From positions 1 to 13,102 of the forward strand of contig JAHFPK010000051.1 in assembly GCA_023266715.1 (NCBI GenBank): a stretch of DNA of 13,102 nt. Reading direction: 5' to 3'. Position 1 is the first letter of the stretch. Each line of letters opens with the position of its first letter. Under the pieces are notes generated by a model. That model worked only from the letters and a program-made list of their open reading frames with translations. It searched no databases and was not told where the DNA came from. Shown here piece after piece: positions 1 to 7,311 of the stretch. The stretch is from Hyphomicrobiales bacterium. Its GTDB lineage: Bacteria; Pseudomonadota; Alphaproteobacteria; Rhizobiales; Aestuariivirgaceae. Made by a program: the position numbers and the translations under genes.

Positions 1-564
1 GTCGATGATCTGGCGGATGGTCGCCTGCTCCAACCCTAAAACCTTGTCGAGGAAAATGGGGCGGTCGAGGTCGGCTTCGCTGAAGCCATAGGAAGCGGGG
101 TCAAGCTCCGGCTGGGCGGGCCGTTCCGCCAGTTTCAGGGGATCGAGATCGGCGGCGAGATGACCGCGCATGCGGAAGGCGCGGATCATCATGAGGGCGC
201 GCACCGAATCCATGGTGGCCTTGCGCACTTCATCGACGGAAAGGCCCTTGCCTGTCTCCTTGGCCTTGGCTTCGATCCTGGTGCCAACAACCTTCTCTAC
301 GACGGTCCAGTTGCCGTCAAAGGCGGAGACGAGATCACCGGTTGGCGCCGGCGGCCAATCCTTGCGGGCCCACGAGGGACCCAAAACCTGTTTCTTGGCG
401 GAGGCGGGATCATCGTCAAGACCGGCAAAAAACTGCCGCCAATGGATATCCACGGCGGCGGGGTTTTCCAGATATTTGGCGTAGAGCCCCTCGATGAACT
501 GGGCATTTCCGCCATAGAGGAATGAGGATTGTTCAAAAGCCGTAATCAGATCAGTCTTGTTCAT
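1..564 (-). CDS. sucA: 2-oxoglutarate dehydrogenase E1 component, N-terminal part (cut by window edge)
   Basis: This is the first 188 codons of the thiamine-diphosphate-dependent E1 subunit of the 2-oxoglutarate dehydrogenase complex, which decarboxylates 2-oxoglutarate and passes the succinyl group to E2. The reading frame is open to the left edge. What is visible is the E1 N-terminal segment: SSFLYGGNAQFIEGLYAKYL at residues 13-32, the DIHWRQFF stretch at 39-46, and IRAFRMRGHLAADLDPL at 127-143, all typical of SucA. The catalytic and cofactor regions lie outside the window. Two ATGs compete, at 570 and 564. The purine stretch GGAAG sits 8 nt before the ATG at 564 but only 2 nt before the one at 570, so I prefer 564. 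The gene follows sucD by about 70 nt in the same direction, the usual alphaproteobacterial order. Confidence 0.95.
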   Translation of the reverse strand, partial: MNKTDLITAFEQSSFLYGGNAQFIEGLYAKYLENPAAVDIHWRQFFAGLDDDPASAKKQVLGPSWARKDWPPAPTGDLVSAFDGNWTVVEKVVGTRIEAKAKETGKGLSVDEVRKATMDSVRALMMIRAFRMRGHLAADLDPLKLAERPAQPELDPASYGFSEADLDRPIFLDKVLGLEQATIRQIID

Positions 565-636
565 CGCCATCACTTCCGAAAGCCGGTAACTCTGTCCGGC
601 CCTAAAGATATACTACCCAAAGTTTTCTTTGTCTTA

Positions 637-1512
637 TCAACGTTTCAGTTTCTTCATTAATGTTTTGCCAAGCATTGCAGGCGAATCTGAGACGGCGATT
701 CCGGCTCGTTTCATGGCCTCGACCTTGGATTCTGCCCCGCCCTTGCCGCCGGAAATTATGGCGCCAGCATGGCCCATGCGGCGGCCCGGCGGTGCGGTGC
801 GGCCGGCAATGAAGCCCGCCATGGGTTTCTTGATCTTGGATTTGCGGATGAATTCGGCGGCATCTTCTTCCGCAGAGCCGCCGATTTCGCCAATCATGAT
901 GATGGATTCGGTCTTGGGGTCGGCCAAAAACATTTCGAGAATGTCGATGAATTCCGTGCCCTTGACGGGATCGCCGCCGATGCCAACGGCGGTCGTCTGG
1001 CCCAGGCCTTCCTGGGTAGTTTGAAATACGGCTTCATAGGTGAGCGTGCCCGAGCGCGAGACGATGCCAGCGGAACCCTTCTTGAAAATATTGCCCGGCA
1101 TGATGCCGATCTTGCATTCTCCTGGAGTAAGTACGCCGGGGCAATTGGGGCCGATGAGACGGGTGTGGGAACCCGATAACGCCCGCTTTACCTTCACCAT
1201 GTCCTGAACCGGAATACCCTCGGTGATGCACACCACCAGCGCAATTTCCGCATCGATGGCTTCGAGAATGGCGTCAGCCGCGAATGGCGGCGGCACATAA
1301 ATCACTGAGGCATCGGCGCCGGTTTTTTCGCGGGCTTCCATCACGGTGTCATAGACGGGAAGGCCGATATGTTTGGTGCCGCCTTTGCCGGGAGTTACGC
1401 CCGCCACCATCTGGGTGCCATAGTCAATCGCCTGTTCCGTATGGAAGGTGCCGTTGTTGCCGGTAATGCCCTGGCAGATGACCTTGGTTTTCTTGTTGAT
1501 GAGAATGGACAT
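637..1512 (-). CDS. sucD: Succinyl-CoA synthetase (succinate-CoA ligase) alpha subunit
   Basis: This is the 291-residue alpha subunit of succinyl-CoA synthetase, which with SucC interconverts succinyl-CoA and succinate with phosphorylation of ADP or GDP in the TCA cycle. The N-terminal CoA-binding Rossmann domain contains CQGITGNNGTFHTEQAI (residues 13-29). The ligase domain shows the family signature from GPNCPGVLTPGE (121-132) and SRSGTLTYE (152-160). The phosphorylated active-site histidine is His248 in GHAGAI, equivalent to E. coli His246. Length is normal. The ATG overlaps the stop of the upstream small membrane-protein gene by one base (TAATG), so translation is probably coupled to that gene and not directly to sucC, which is unusual because sucC and sucD are normally adjacent. 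Confidence 0.98.
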   Translation of the reverse strand: MSILINKKTKVICQGITGNNGTFHTEQAIDYGTQMVAGVTPGKGGTKHIGLPVYDTVMEAREKTGADASVIYVPPPFAADAILEAIDAEIALVVCITEGIPVQDMVKVKRALSGSHTRLIGPNCPGVLTPGECKIGIMPGNIFKKGSAGIVSRSGTLTYEAVFQTTQEGLGQTTAVGIGGDPVKGTEFIDILEMFLADPKTESIIMIGEIGGSAEEDAAEFIRKSKIKKPMAGFIAGRTAPPGRRMGHAGAIISGGKGGAESKVEAMKRAGIAVSDSPAMLGKTLMKKLKR

Positions 1513-1712
1513 TAGAGCTTCCTGTTTTCCAAAGTATCTTTGATCTCTTTCAACAAGCGAATGATCTCTTGGTTCGACGATTGAATCTCCGAATTTGTCT
1601 TACGAATATCCTCGAACGGATTTGATTTTTTCATTCGAGAAATGAACCAAGCCCACATCCCCACAAGAATAACAAATGGCAACCAGTAAACCATGGTTTC
1701 ATTGATCATCAT
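1512..1712 (-). CDS. Small single-pass membrane protein with C-terminal coiled coil, between sucC and sucD
   Basis: I do not recognise this 66-residue protein by function. It has one hydrophobic helix, about residues 8-26 (VYWLPFVILVGMWAWFIS), followed by a basic RMKK stop-transfer patch, suggesting the C-terminus is cytoplasmic. Residues 36-61 follow a strict heptad pattern with Ile at 36, 43, 50 and 57 alternating with Asn40, Asn47, Leu54 and Leu61, so a parallel coiled coil is likely. The helix plus basic patch loosely resembles the second membrane segment of FtsH, but no AAA domain follows. It starts 4 nt after the sucC stop and its TAA overlaps the sucD ATG, so it is expressed with the operon. 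Hand-counted G+C is about 38%, against about 58% in a sampled stretch of sucD. No good Shine-Dalgarno is seen; ATGs at codons 2 and 7 are alternatives. Confidence 0.75.
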   Translation of the reverse strand: MMINETMVYWLPFVILVGMWAWFISRMKKSNPFEDIRKTNSEIQSSNQEIIRLLKEIKDTLENRKL

Positions 1713-1716
1713 TTGG

Positions 1717-2886
1717 TCACGCCGCTTCCTTTACCGCTTTGACGATCTTCTTGGCGGCATCGTCGAGGTTGTCGGCGGGGATAACGTTGAGGCCGGAATC
1801 CTCGATGATCTTCTTGCCGAGATCGACATTGGTACCTTCGAGGCGCACCACGAGGGGAACTTGCAGGCCCACTTCCTTTACGGCCGCAATCACGCCTTCG
1901 GCGATGACGTCGCATTTCATGATGCCGCCGAAGATGTTGACCAGAATGCCTTTGACGCGTGGATCGGCGGTGATGATCTTGAAGGCGGCAGTTACTTTTT
2001 CCTTGGTGGCGCCGCCGCCCACATCGAGGAAGTTGGCGGGTTCGGAGCCGTAAAGCTTGATGATGTCCATCGTCGCCATGGCAAGGCCCGCGCCGTTCAC
2101 CATACAGCCGATGGAGCCATCGAGGGCGACGTAGGAAAGGTCATGCTTCGAGGCTTCGATCTCCTTGGCGTCCTCCTCGCTTTCATCGCGCAGAGCCATA
2201 ATGTCGGGATGGCGGAAAAGGGCATTGGAATCAAAATTCATCTTGGCATCGAGGCAGATGAGCTGGCCGTCCTCGGTGATCACCAGCGGATTGATCTCGA
2301 GAAGACTCATGTCCTTTTCGGTGAACGCCCTGTAGAGCTGGCCCATCATCTTCACGCATTGCTTGACCTGGTCGCCTTCGAGTTTCAATGCAGTGGCAAT
2401 GCGGCGGCCGACGAAAGGCGAATAGCCTGACGCGGGGTCCACATGGATGGTGGCAATTTTTTCAGGTGTTTTTGCAGCGACCTCTTCAATGTTCACGCCG
2501 CCTTCGGTGGAGGCGATGAAGGCTACGGTCGAGGTTTCGCGGTCCACGAGGCAGGAAAGGTAAACTTCCCTGGCAATGGCGGTGCCTTCCTCGATGTAGA
2601 GGCGCTGGACGAGTTTTCCCTGTGGTCCGGTTTGATGGGTCACTAGTGTCATGCCCAGCATGCGTTGGGCTTCGGCCTTCACCTCGGCCACGGATTTCAC
2701 CACCTTCACGCCGCCACCCTTGCCGCGCCCGCCGGCATGGATCTGGGCTTTCACCACCCATGCGGGACCGGGCATGGACTCCGCCGCTTTCACCGCCTCA
2801 TCAACGCTGAGGGCCGGATGGCCCTTGCCGGTCGGCACACCAAAGGAGCGCAAGACTTCCTTGGCCTGGTATTCGTGAATGTTCAT
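1717..2886 (-). CDS. sucC: Succinyl-CoA synthetase (succinate-CoA ligase) beta subunit
   Basis: This is the 389-residue nucleotide-binding beta subunit of succinyl-CoA synthetase; E. coli SucC has 388 residues. The N-terminal ATP-grasp domain carries KAQIHAGGRGKGGGVK (residues 46-61). The Mg-nucleotide ligands correspond to LEINPLV with Glu197 and Asn199, and CLDAK with Asp213, at the same numbers as in E. coli. The C-terminal CoA-ligase domain has GCMVNGAGLAMATMD (260-274), DVGGGA (288-293) and NIFGGIMKCD (317-326). The ATG has an AAGG 10 nt upstream. It begins 12 nt after the mdh stop, so it is the second gene of the operon. ADP versus GDP preference cannot be read from the sequence with confidence. 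Confidence 0.98.
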   Translation of the reverse strand: MNIHEYQAKEVLRSFGVPTGKGHPALSVDEAVKAAESMPGPAWVVKAQIHAGGRGKGGGVKVVKSVAEVKAEAQRMLGMTLVTHQTGPQGKLVQRLYIEEGTAIAREVYLSCLVDRETSTVAFIASTEGGVNIEEVAAKTPEKIATIHVDPASGYSPFVGRRIATALKLEGDQVKQCVKMMGQLYRAFTEKDMSLLEINPLVITEDGQLICLDAKMNFDSNALFRHPDIMALRDESEEDAKEIEASKHDLSYVALDGSIGCMVNGAGLAMATMDIIKLYGSEPANFLDVGGGATKEKVTAAFKIITADPRVKGILVNIFGGIMKCDVIAEGVIAAVKEVGLQVPLVVRLEGTNVDLGKKIIEDSGLNVIPADNLDDAAKKIVKAVKEAA

Positions 2887-2898
2887 TGGTGATAAACC

Positions 2899-3861
2899 TT
2901 AAGCGAGATCGGGGGCGATTTTCTTGGCGGCGTCCATCAGGGCTTCAACGGCAGTAATAGATTTTTTGAAACCAGCCTTCTCTTCGCCATCAAGCTTGAT
3001 TTCAACGATGCGCTCAACGCCGCCTGCGCCGATCACCACAGGCACGCCCACATAGGTGTTGTTCACGCCATACTGGCCGGTGAGATGGGCGGCACAGGGC
3101 AGCACACGTTTTTTGTCTTTCAAATAGCTTTCCGCCATGGCGATACCAGCGGAGGCGGGGGCGTAATAGGCGGAACCGGTTTTCAGAAGGCCCACGATTT
3201 CGGCGCCGCCGTCACGGGTGCGCTGAACGATTTCATCAATGCGCTGTTGCGTGGTCCACTTCATGGCGACGAGATCGGGCACGGGGATTCCGGCAACGGT
3301 GGAATATTTCACCAGAGGCACCATGGTATCGCCATGGCCGCCGAGCACGAAGGCTGTCACATCCTCGACCGACACCTTGAACTCCTCGGCGAGGAAGTGG
3401 CGGAAGCGGGCGCTGTCCAATACTCCCGCCATGCCCACAACCTTATTGGCGGGAAGGCCCGAATATTTTTGCAGGGCCCAGACCATCACGTCCAGAGGGT
3501 TGGTGATGCAGATCACGAAGGCATCGGGAGCATATTTGGCAAGGCCGGCACCCACTTGCGCCATGACTTTCAAATTGATTTCGAGGAGATCGTCGCGGCT
3601 CATGCCGGGCTTGCGCGGAACGCCCGCAGTGACGATGCAGACATCGGCTCCGGCGATGCCCTCATACTTGTTGGTGCCGGAAAGATGCGAATTGAAGCCT
3701 TCGATGGGTCCCGATTGCGAGAGGTCGAGGGTTTTGCCCTGGGGAAGGCCTTCGGCGATATCGAAGACTACCACATCGCCAAGTTCTTTCAGGGCCGCAA
3801 GATGGGCCAGAGTGCCCCCGATCATGCCACCGCCGATCATTGCAATTTTCTTCCGAGCCAT
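2899..3861 (-). CDS. mdh: Malate dehydrogenase (NAD-dependent, LDH-like type)
   Basis: This 320-residue enzyme oxidises malate to oxaloacetate with NAD. The Rossmann fold opens with IGGGMIGGTLAHL (residues 9-21), and Asp34 at the end of the second strand is expected to bind the NAD ribose. Further landmarks are the substrate-loop arginines in VPRKPGMSRDD (81-91), CITNPLDVM (118-126), the Asp149/Arg152 pair in VLDSARFRHF, and the catalytic His176 in GGHGDTMVPL. Length and motifs match the lactate-dehydrogenase-like Mdh of alphaproteobacteria and not the 312-residue enterobacterial form. An in-frame ATG six codons earlier (3879) exists, but the ATG at 3861 has AGAGGA 9 nt upstream, gives the family length and starts with the usual MARKKIA. 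It is the first gene of the mdh-sucCD-sucA operon. Confidence 0.98.
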   Translation of the reverse strand: MARKKIAMIGGGMIGGTLAHLAALKELGDVVVFDIAEGLPQGKTLDLSQSGPIEGFNSHLSGTNKYEGIAGADVCIVTAGVPRKPGMSRDDLLEINLKVMAQVGAGLAKYAPDAFVICITNPLDVMVWALQKYSGLPANKVVGMAGVLDSARFRHFLAEEFKVSVEDVTAFVLGGHGDTMVPLVKYSTVAGIPVPDLVAMKWTTQQRIDEIVQRTRDGGAEIVGLLKTGSAYYAPASAGIAMAESYLKDKKRVLPCAAHLTGQYGVNNTYVGVPVVIGAGGVERIVEIKLDGEEKAGFKKSITAVEALMDAAKKIAPDLA

Positions 3862-4003
3862 TTCTGCTGATCCTCTCAAACCCGCCTGGGGTGTCGTTTT
3901 TGCACTGCGAAAAGGGAGATTTCTTTAGGACTGATAGGGCGGGGCTTCAAGAAGAACTTATGACGCCCATTTCACTATTCAAGGCGTTTTTTGTGACAGA
4001 AAT
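3862..4003 (-). promoter_or_regulatory. Leader and likely promoter region of the mdh-suc operon
   Basis: This 142-bp gap between the zapE stop and the mdh ATG is the longest upstream space available to the operon and probably carries its promoter. On the minus strand I see TTGAAG (3950-3945), 17 nt, then TAAAGA (3927-3922), which would place a start near 3915 and a leader of about 50 nt. A second pairing, TTGAAT (3984-3979), 16 nt, TAAGTT (3962-3957), is equally acceptable. A ribosome-binding site, GAGAGGA, lies just before mdh. No strong terminator hairpin for zapE is visible, so read-through from zapE into mdh is possible. The hexamer choices are inference. Confidence 0.35.
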
Positions 4004-5077
4004 TCATGTTTCGACGATTTTTTGTCCCCACCAGGCAGCCGATTGCATTTCCTGCAGCCGCGAAACCGTGCGGGCGAACTCGAATCGATGGTCGCCCTGG
4101 GGATAAATCCGCTCCGGGGCAACGGCCGAGGACGCCACGAGGTGGCGCTTGGCATCATAAAGCGTGTCAATGAGCAGGACAAAGCGCTTGGCCTCATTTC
4201 GCTGACTGGTTTTGAGGGCCGGGATATTCTCCACGAACAGGGTTTGAAAGTGGGAGGCCAGCGCCAGATAGTCGGGCGGACCGAGAGGGGCCTCACAGAG
4301 TTCGGCGAAGGAGAATCTGGCACAGCCATGGGCACATTCGGGCACATGCAGGTTTCGCCCGAGGACGGCAATTTCGCAGGGCTCACCCTTTACAACGTCG
4401 GTCAGGCGTTCCCAGATTTTTTGGACATGGGCATCGGCCGTTGCTCCCATGGGCGTCACAAAACTTTCCCACGCCTTCACACGACCCAGGCGATAGTCCG
4501 TAGGGCTTGCCAGCGACACCACATCAAACCGGGTTTCCATAAGTTTGATTGCAGGCAGGAAGAGATTACGATTGAGGCCATCCTTGTAAAGCTGGCTGGG
4601 CGGCAGGTTGGAAGTTGTTACAATGACCGTTCCCTGGGAGAGCATGGCGTTAAACAGGCGTCCCACAATCATTGCATCGGCAATGTCGCTGATCTGCATT
4701 TCATCAAGGCATAAAACCTGTGCTTGTTTCGATAAGTCCTTGGCAATTTGCACCACCACATTGCCGTCTTTCAAAACCTGCCGGCGTTTGTGGATATCCT
4801 GCATGAAGGCATGGAAGTGGATGCGCCGCTTGGCCTGCACGTGAAGGTTTGCAAAAAACAAATCCATGAGCATGGTTTTGCCGCGGCCTACGTCACCGTA
4901 GATATAAATGCCCTTGGGCGTGCTGTTCTTGTTTATGAGCCGGGCAACGGCGCCGCGCTGTTGGCGGGCTTCAAGAGCCTCAGAAAGCCCATTCAGTTGG
5001 ACCATGACAGCGGCCTGCGCATCGTCGCCACGAAGCTCGCTGCCTGCTATTTTTTCTGCATAGGCCTCAAGCAGCAT
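4004..5077 (-). CDS. zapE: Cell division protein ZapE / AFG1-family ATPase
   Basis: This 357-residue P-loop ATPase belongs to the AFG1/ZapE family (known in E. coli as a Z-ring-associated ATPase and in mitochondria as a membrane-protein quality-control factor). Walker A is GDVGRGKT at about residues 61-68, with the family-typical preceding PKGIYIYG. Walker B is LCLDEMQISDIADAM (122-136), and sensor 1 is in TVIVTTSNLPP (150-160). The later family blocks FSFAELCEAPLGPPDYLALA and RFVLLIDTLYDAKRHL are present, so the protein is complete. I use the ATG at 5077, two bases past the stop of the upstream M50 gene; a TTG at 5083, overlapping that stop, would add two residues. No clear Shine-Dalgarno is present, so translation is probably coupled to the M50 gene. 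Confidence 0.95.
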   Translation of the reverse strand: MLLEAYAEKIAGSELRGDDAQAAVMVQLNGLSEALEARQQRGAVARLINKNSTPKGIYIYGDVGRGKTMLMDLFFANLHVQAKRRIHFHAFMQDIHKRRQVLKDGNVVVQIAKDLSKQAQVLCLDEMQISDIADAMIVGRLFNAMLSQGTVIVTTSNLPPSQLYKDGLNRNLFLPAIKLMETRFDVVSLASPTDYRLGRVKAWESFVTPMGATADAHVQKIWERLTDVVKGEPCEIAVLGRNLHVPECAHGCARFSFAELCEAPLGPPDYLALASHFQTLFVENIPALKTSQRNEAKRFVLLIDTLYDAKRHLVASSAVAPERIYPQGDHRFEFARTVSRLQEMQSAAWWGQKIVET

Positions 5078-5079
5078 GG

Positions 5080-6300
5080 TCAACCAAAAAATCGCAGGAC
5101 ATAGAGGAGCATGGCAATATAGACTGCAATAATTGCGACAAATCCAAAAGCCGCGATCGTGACCTGAAGAAATGAAAGCGGTTTAAGTCCATGGTCAATC
5201 AGGCGCGGTTTGATATTGGCGAGGATGGAAATGCCACCAAAGATGAGCAGGATGATTTGTTCGTAATAGAGGCCCGCGCCAGCAATCAACAGGCCGATGG
5301 CGAGCAGGCCAAAGCGCGCATATCCGCCCATGAGCTTAGCCAGGACCGAGCGCAGGGCCACGCCGCCATCGAGGGGTTCCACGGGCAGGAGATTGAAGAG
5401 GTTGAGGCCGATCACGACAATCCCCGATTTGATCAGCCATTCGGGAAGGGCCATGCCAAACATCAGGGGAAGGGTGATGGCAAAAGCCAGAAGAATGCTG
5501 AAGCCCGGCCCCATGAGGGCGGCAAATACGGCCTGGGCCTGGGTTTGGTAAGGCAGGCGCGGCATGGCCAGGGCACCGAGAAAGGGCAGAAAAATCATGC
5601 GCCCCCAGGGCTGGCCGATCAGGCGGTAGGCCAGGAGATGGCCGAATTCATGGACAAGAAGGGCCGCCACCAGCAGCCCCGAAATCAGCCAGCCCAGCAT
5701 AAGGGCAAAGGCCACGAGGCTCAGGAAACCGGTGACGATGGCAACCCCGGCAGAAATAATTACATGGGTTCTTTCATTGGGCTTGCCGGTTTCAGCCAGG
5801 CCTTTCAGTCGGTAGGCCCCGCCCCAGAGATCGGCGCGGGCAAGGATTTGCGCGATGAGGGGACGCGGCCCCCAGTCATATTTCAACTGCAGCTTTGTGC
5901 CGTCAATTCGAGGCACGGTTTCAACGGCAATTTTCAGAAGCTCATTGTTGAGGGATTTTCCCTCCAGCCCTTCGCGGCAAAGTTCAAGGTAATTTGGTTC
6001 GCGCCGTTCCGTCACGCGAAAATCGGCCTGGTTGCTTTGCTGGCTGCCGGTTGAAAGGGTTGTCACATAGGTCATGCGGAAAATCTGTCGGGCAGCATCA
6101 ATGAGTTCGGACGTCACCGTCGTGCGGTTCCAGTTCTGCACTTTCCCGTCATGGAGATCGACAAGGGCAAAGACCTTTTCTGGCGGGGCTTTCACCAAGA
6201 CAGAAGCGCGGGGGTTCACCTTACGGCGAAAGCCCAGAAGCGCCAGCAGAATGAGAATTAAGGGAAGCTCAAGGCCGGCGTTAAAGATGAATTCTGGCAT
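5080..6300 (-). CDS. M50 family (site-2 protease-like) membrane metalloprotease with N-terminal SRPBCC-like domain
   Basis: This 406-residue integral membrane protein looks like a site-2-type zinc protease. Order: a membrane helix at about 10-24; a soluble region at about 30-175 whose opening (ASVLVKAPPEKVFALVDLHDG, then WNRTTV) resembles SRPBCC/polyketide-cyclase folds; then the protease with several membrane helices from about 179 to the end. The zinc site is HEFGH at 217-221 (His217, Glu218, His221). The third-ligand motif is NLLPVEPLDGG at 303-313 with Asp311, as in M50 enzymes. There is no PDZ domain. A GAGGA lies 4 nt before the ATG. zapE follows at once. The substrate is unknown; coupling to zapE suggests membrane or cell-envelope protein turnover, but that is inference. 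The SRPBCC assignment is from residue pattern only. Confidence 0.85.
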   Translation of the reverse strand: MPEFIFNAGLELPLILILLALLGFRRKVNPRASVLVKAPPEKVFALVDLHDGKVQNWNRTTVTSELIDAARQIFRMTYVTTLSTGSQQSNQADFRVTERREPNYLELCREGLEGKSLNNELLKIAVETVPRIDGTKLQLKYDWGPRPLIAQILARADLWGGAYRLKGLAETGKPNERTHVIISAGVAIVTGFLSLVAFALMLGWLISGLLVAALLVHEFGHLLAYRLIGQPWGRMIFLPFLGALAMPRLPYQTQAQAVFAALMGPGFSILLAFAITLPLMFGMALPEWLIKSGIVVIGLNLFNLLPVEPLDGGVALRSVLAKLMGGYARFGLLAIGLLIAGAGLYYEQIILLIFGGISILANIKPRLIDHGLKPLSFLQVTIAAFGFVAIIAVYIAMLLYVLRFFG

Positions 6301-6387
6301 TTGTCCTCAGGGTTTGCCGTTACTTACGGGGCGCCCCGCCTGATGCGCAATTGAAAAACGCCTACAGGCCTAATAAAAGCTTGGCCC
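6301..6387. promoter_or_regulatory. Divergent promoter region between the M50 gene and trhO
   Basis: This 87-bp spacer must hold the start signals of two divergent genes. For trhO (plus strand) a good sigma-70-like pair is TTGAAA (6351-6356), 17 nt, TAAAAG (6374-6379). This would start transcription at about 6386-6388, on or next to the trhO ATG. A perfect GC-only 12-bp palindrome, CGGGGCGCCCCG, occupies 6327-6338, closer to the M50 gene, and could be an operator or a chance GC run. For the M50 gene I only see a poor pair, TTGCGC with GTAAGT 17 nt later on the minus strand. Functional assignments here are inference. Confidence 0.45.
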
Positions 6388-7302
6388 ATGCCCCAAAGCA
6401 TCGTTGTTGCCGCACTCTATAAGTTTGTCACCCTGAAGGATTTCACGTCCCTTCGGCAACCCTTGCTGGCGACCATGAAGGCCCATGGGGTGAAGGGAAC
6501 GCTGCTCCTGGCTGAAGAGGGCATTAATGGAACGATCAGCGGCACGCGTGCTGCCATTGACGGGTTTTTGAATTATCTTAAGTCGGACCCGCGCTTTGCA
6601 GATCTCGATCACAAGGAATCCTTCTGTGACGAGAATCCTTTTTACCGCAGCAAAGTGAAGCTCAAGAAGGAAATCGTGACCATAGGGGTTAACGGCGTTG
6701 ATCCCAACAAACAGGCCGGCACCTATGTGGAACCCAAGGACTGGAATGCACTGATTGCCGACCCCAATGTTCTGCTCATTGATACGCGCAATGACTATGA
6801 GGTAGCCCTTGGCTCCTTCGAAGGTGCGGCGGATCCCAACACCTCCAGCTTCGGCGAATTTCCGAAATTTGTCGGCGAGAACCTTGACCCTGGGCGGGAC
6901 CGGAAAGTCGCCATGTTCTGCACCGGAGGCATTCGCTGCGAGAAGGCGTCAAGTTATCTGCGGAACCAGGGCTTTCGCGAAGTTTATCATTTGAAGGGCG
7001 GCATTCTCAAATATCTTGAGGAGGTTCCGAAGGAGAACAGCAAGTGGCAGGGCGATTGCTTTGTCTTTGACCAGCGCGTGGCGGTGGGGCAGGGCCTCGT
7101 TCCCAGCGAGATCGAATTGTGCCATGGATGCCGCATGCCGCTCGACCCTGCTGACAAATTTTCCGCGCTTTATGAAGAGGGTGTGAGCTGCCCGAAATGC
7201 TTTGCGAGCTTGAGCGAAAAATCCAAGGCTTCAGCGCGCGAACGGCAGAAGCAGATTGATCTGGCGAAGAAACGGAAGCAGCGGAAACCGATTGGGAGTT
7301 AG
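6388..7302 (+). CDS. trhO: tRNA uridine(34) hydroxylase (rhodanese-like, UPF0176/YceA family)
   Basis: This 304-residue protein matches TrhO, which hydroxylates uridine-34 of certain tRNAs using oxygen, the prephenate-independent route to 5-hydroxyuridine-type wobble modifications. The N-terminal domain has the family block GTLLLAEEGINGTISG (residues 37-52). The rhodanese domain begins near VLLIDTRNDYEV (128-139) and has the active-site loop FCTGGIRCEKAS (177-188), with Cys178 as the expected catalytic residue and Cys184 as a family-typical second cysteine. A C-terminal zinc-ribbon-like motif has Cys245, Cys248, Cys268 and Cys271, followed by a Lys/Arg-rich tail. It is the only plus-strand gene here. 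No Shine-Dalgarno precedes the ATG and the predicted promoter is very close, so the message may be leaderless. Confidence 0.95.
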   Translation: MPQSIVVAALYKFVTLKDFTSLRQPLLATMKAHGVKGTLLLAEEGINGTISGTRAAIDGFLNYLKSDPRFADLDHKESFCDENPFYRSKVKLKKEIVTIGVNGVDPNKQAGTYVEPKDWNALIADPNVLLIDTRNDYEVALGSFEGAADPNTSSFGEFPKFVGENLDPGRDRKVAMFCTGGIRCEKASSYLRNQGFREVYHLKGGILKYLEEVPKENSKWQGDCFVFDQRVAVGQGLVPSEIELCHGCRMPLDPADKFSALYEEGVSCPKCFASLSEKSKASARERQKQIDLAKKRKQRKPIGS

Positions 7303-7311
7303 TCCCAATTA

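Noticed and set aside
571..636. Possible terminator or attenuator hairpin between sucD and sucA (GCCGG with CCGGC)
   Set aside because: The stem is only 5 bp with a 9-nt loop and no U-tract, and sucD-sucA co-transcription is the normal arrangement.
1693..2430. 245-codon plus-strand open frame
   Set aside because: It is antisense to sucC, which is unambiguous on the minus strand.
3085..3870. 261-codon plus-strand open frame
   Set aside because: It is antisense to mdh and without family features, while the minus-strand reading matches malate dehydrogenase over its full length.
5191..6054. 287-codon plus-strand open frame
   Set aside because: It is antisense to the M50 protease gene; the product is low-complexity (Gln/Gly/His/Lys-rich) with no family features.
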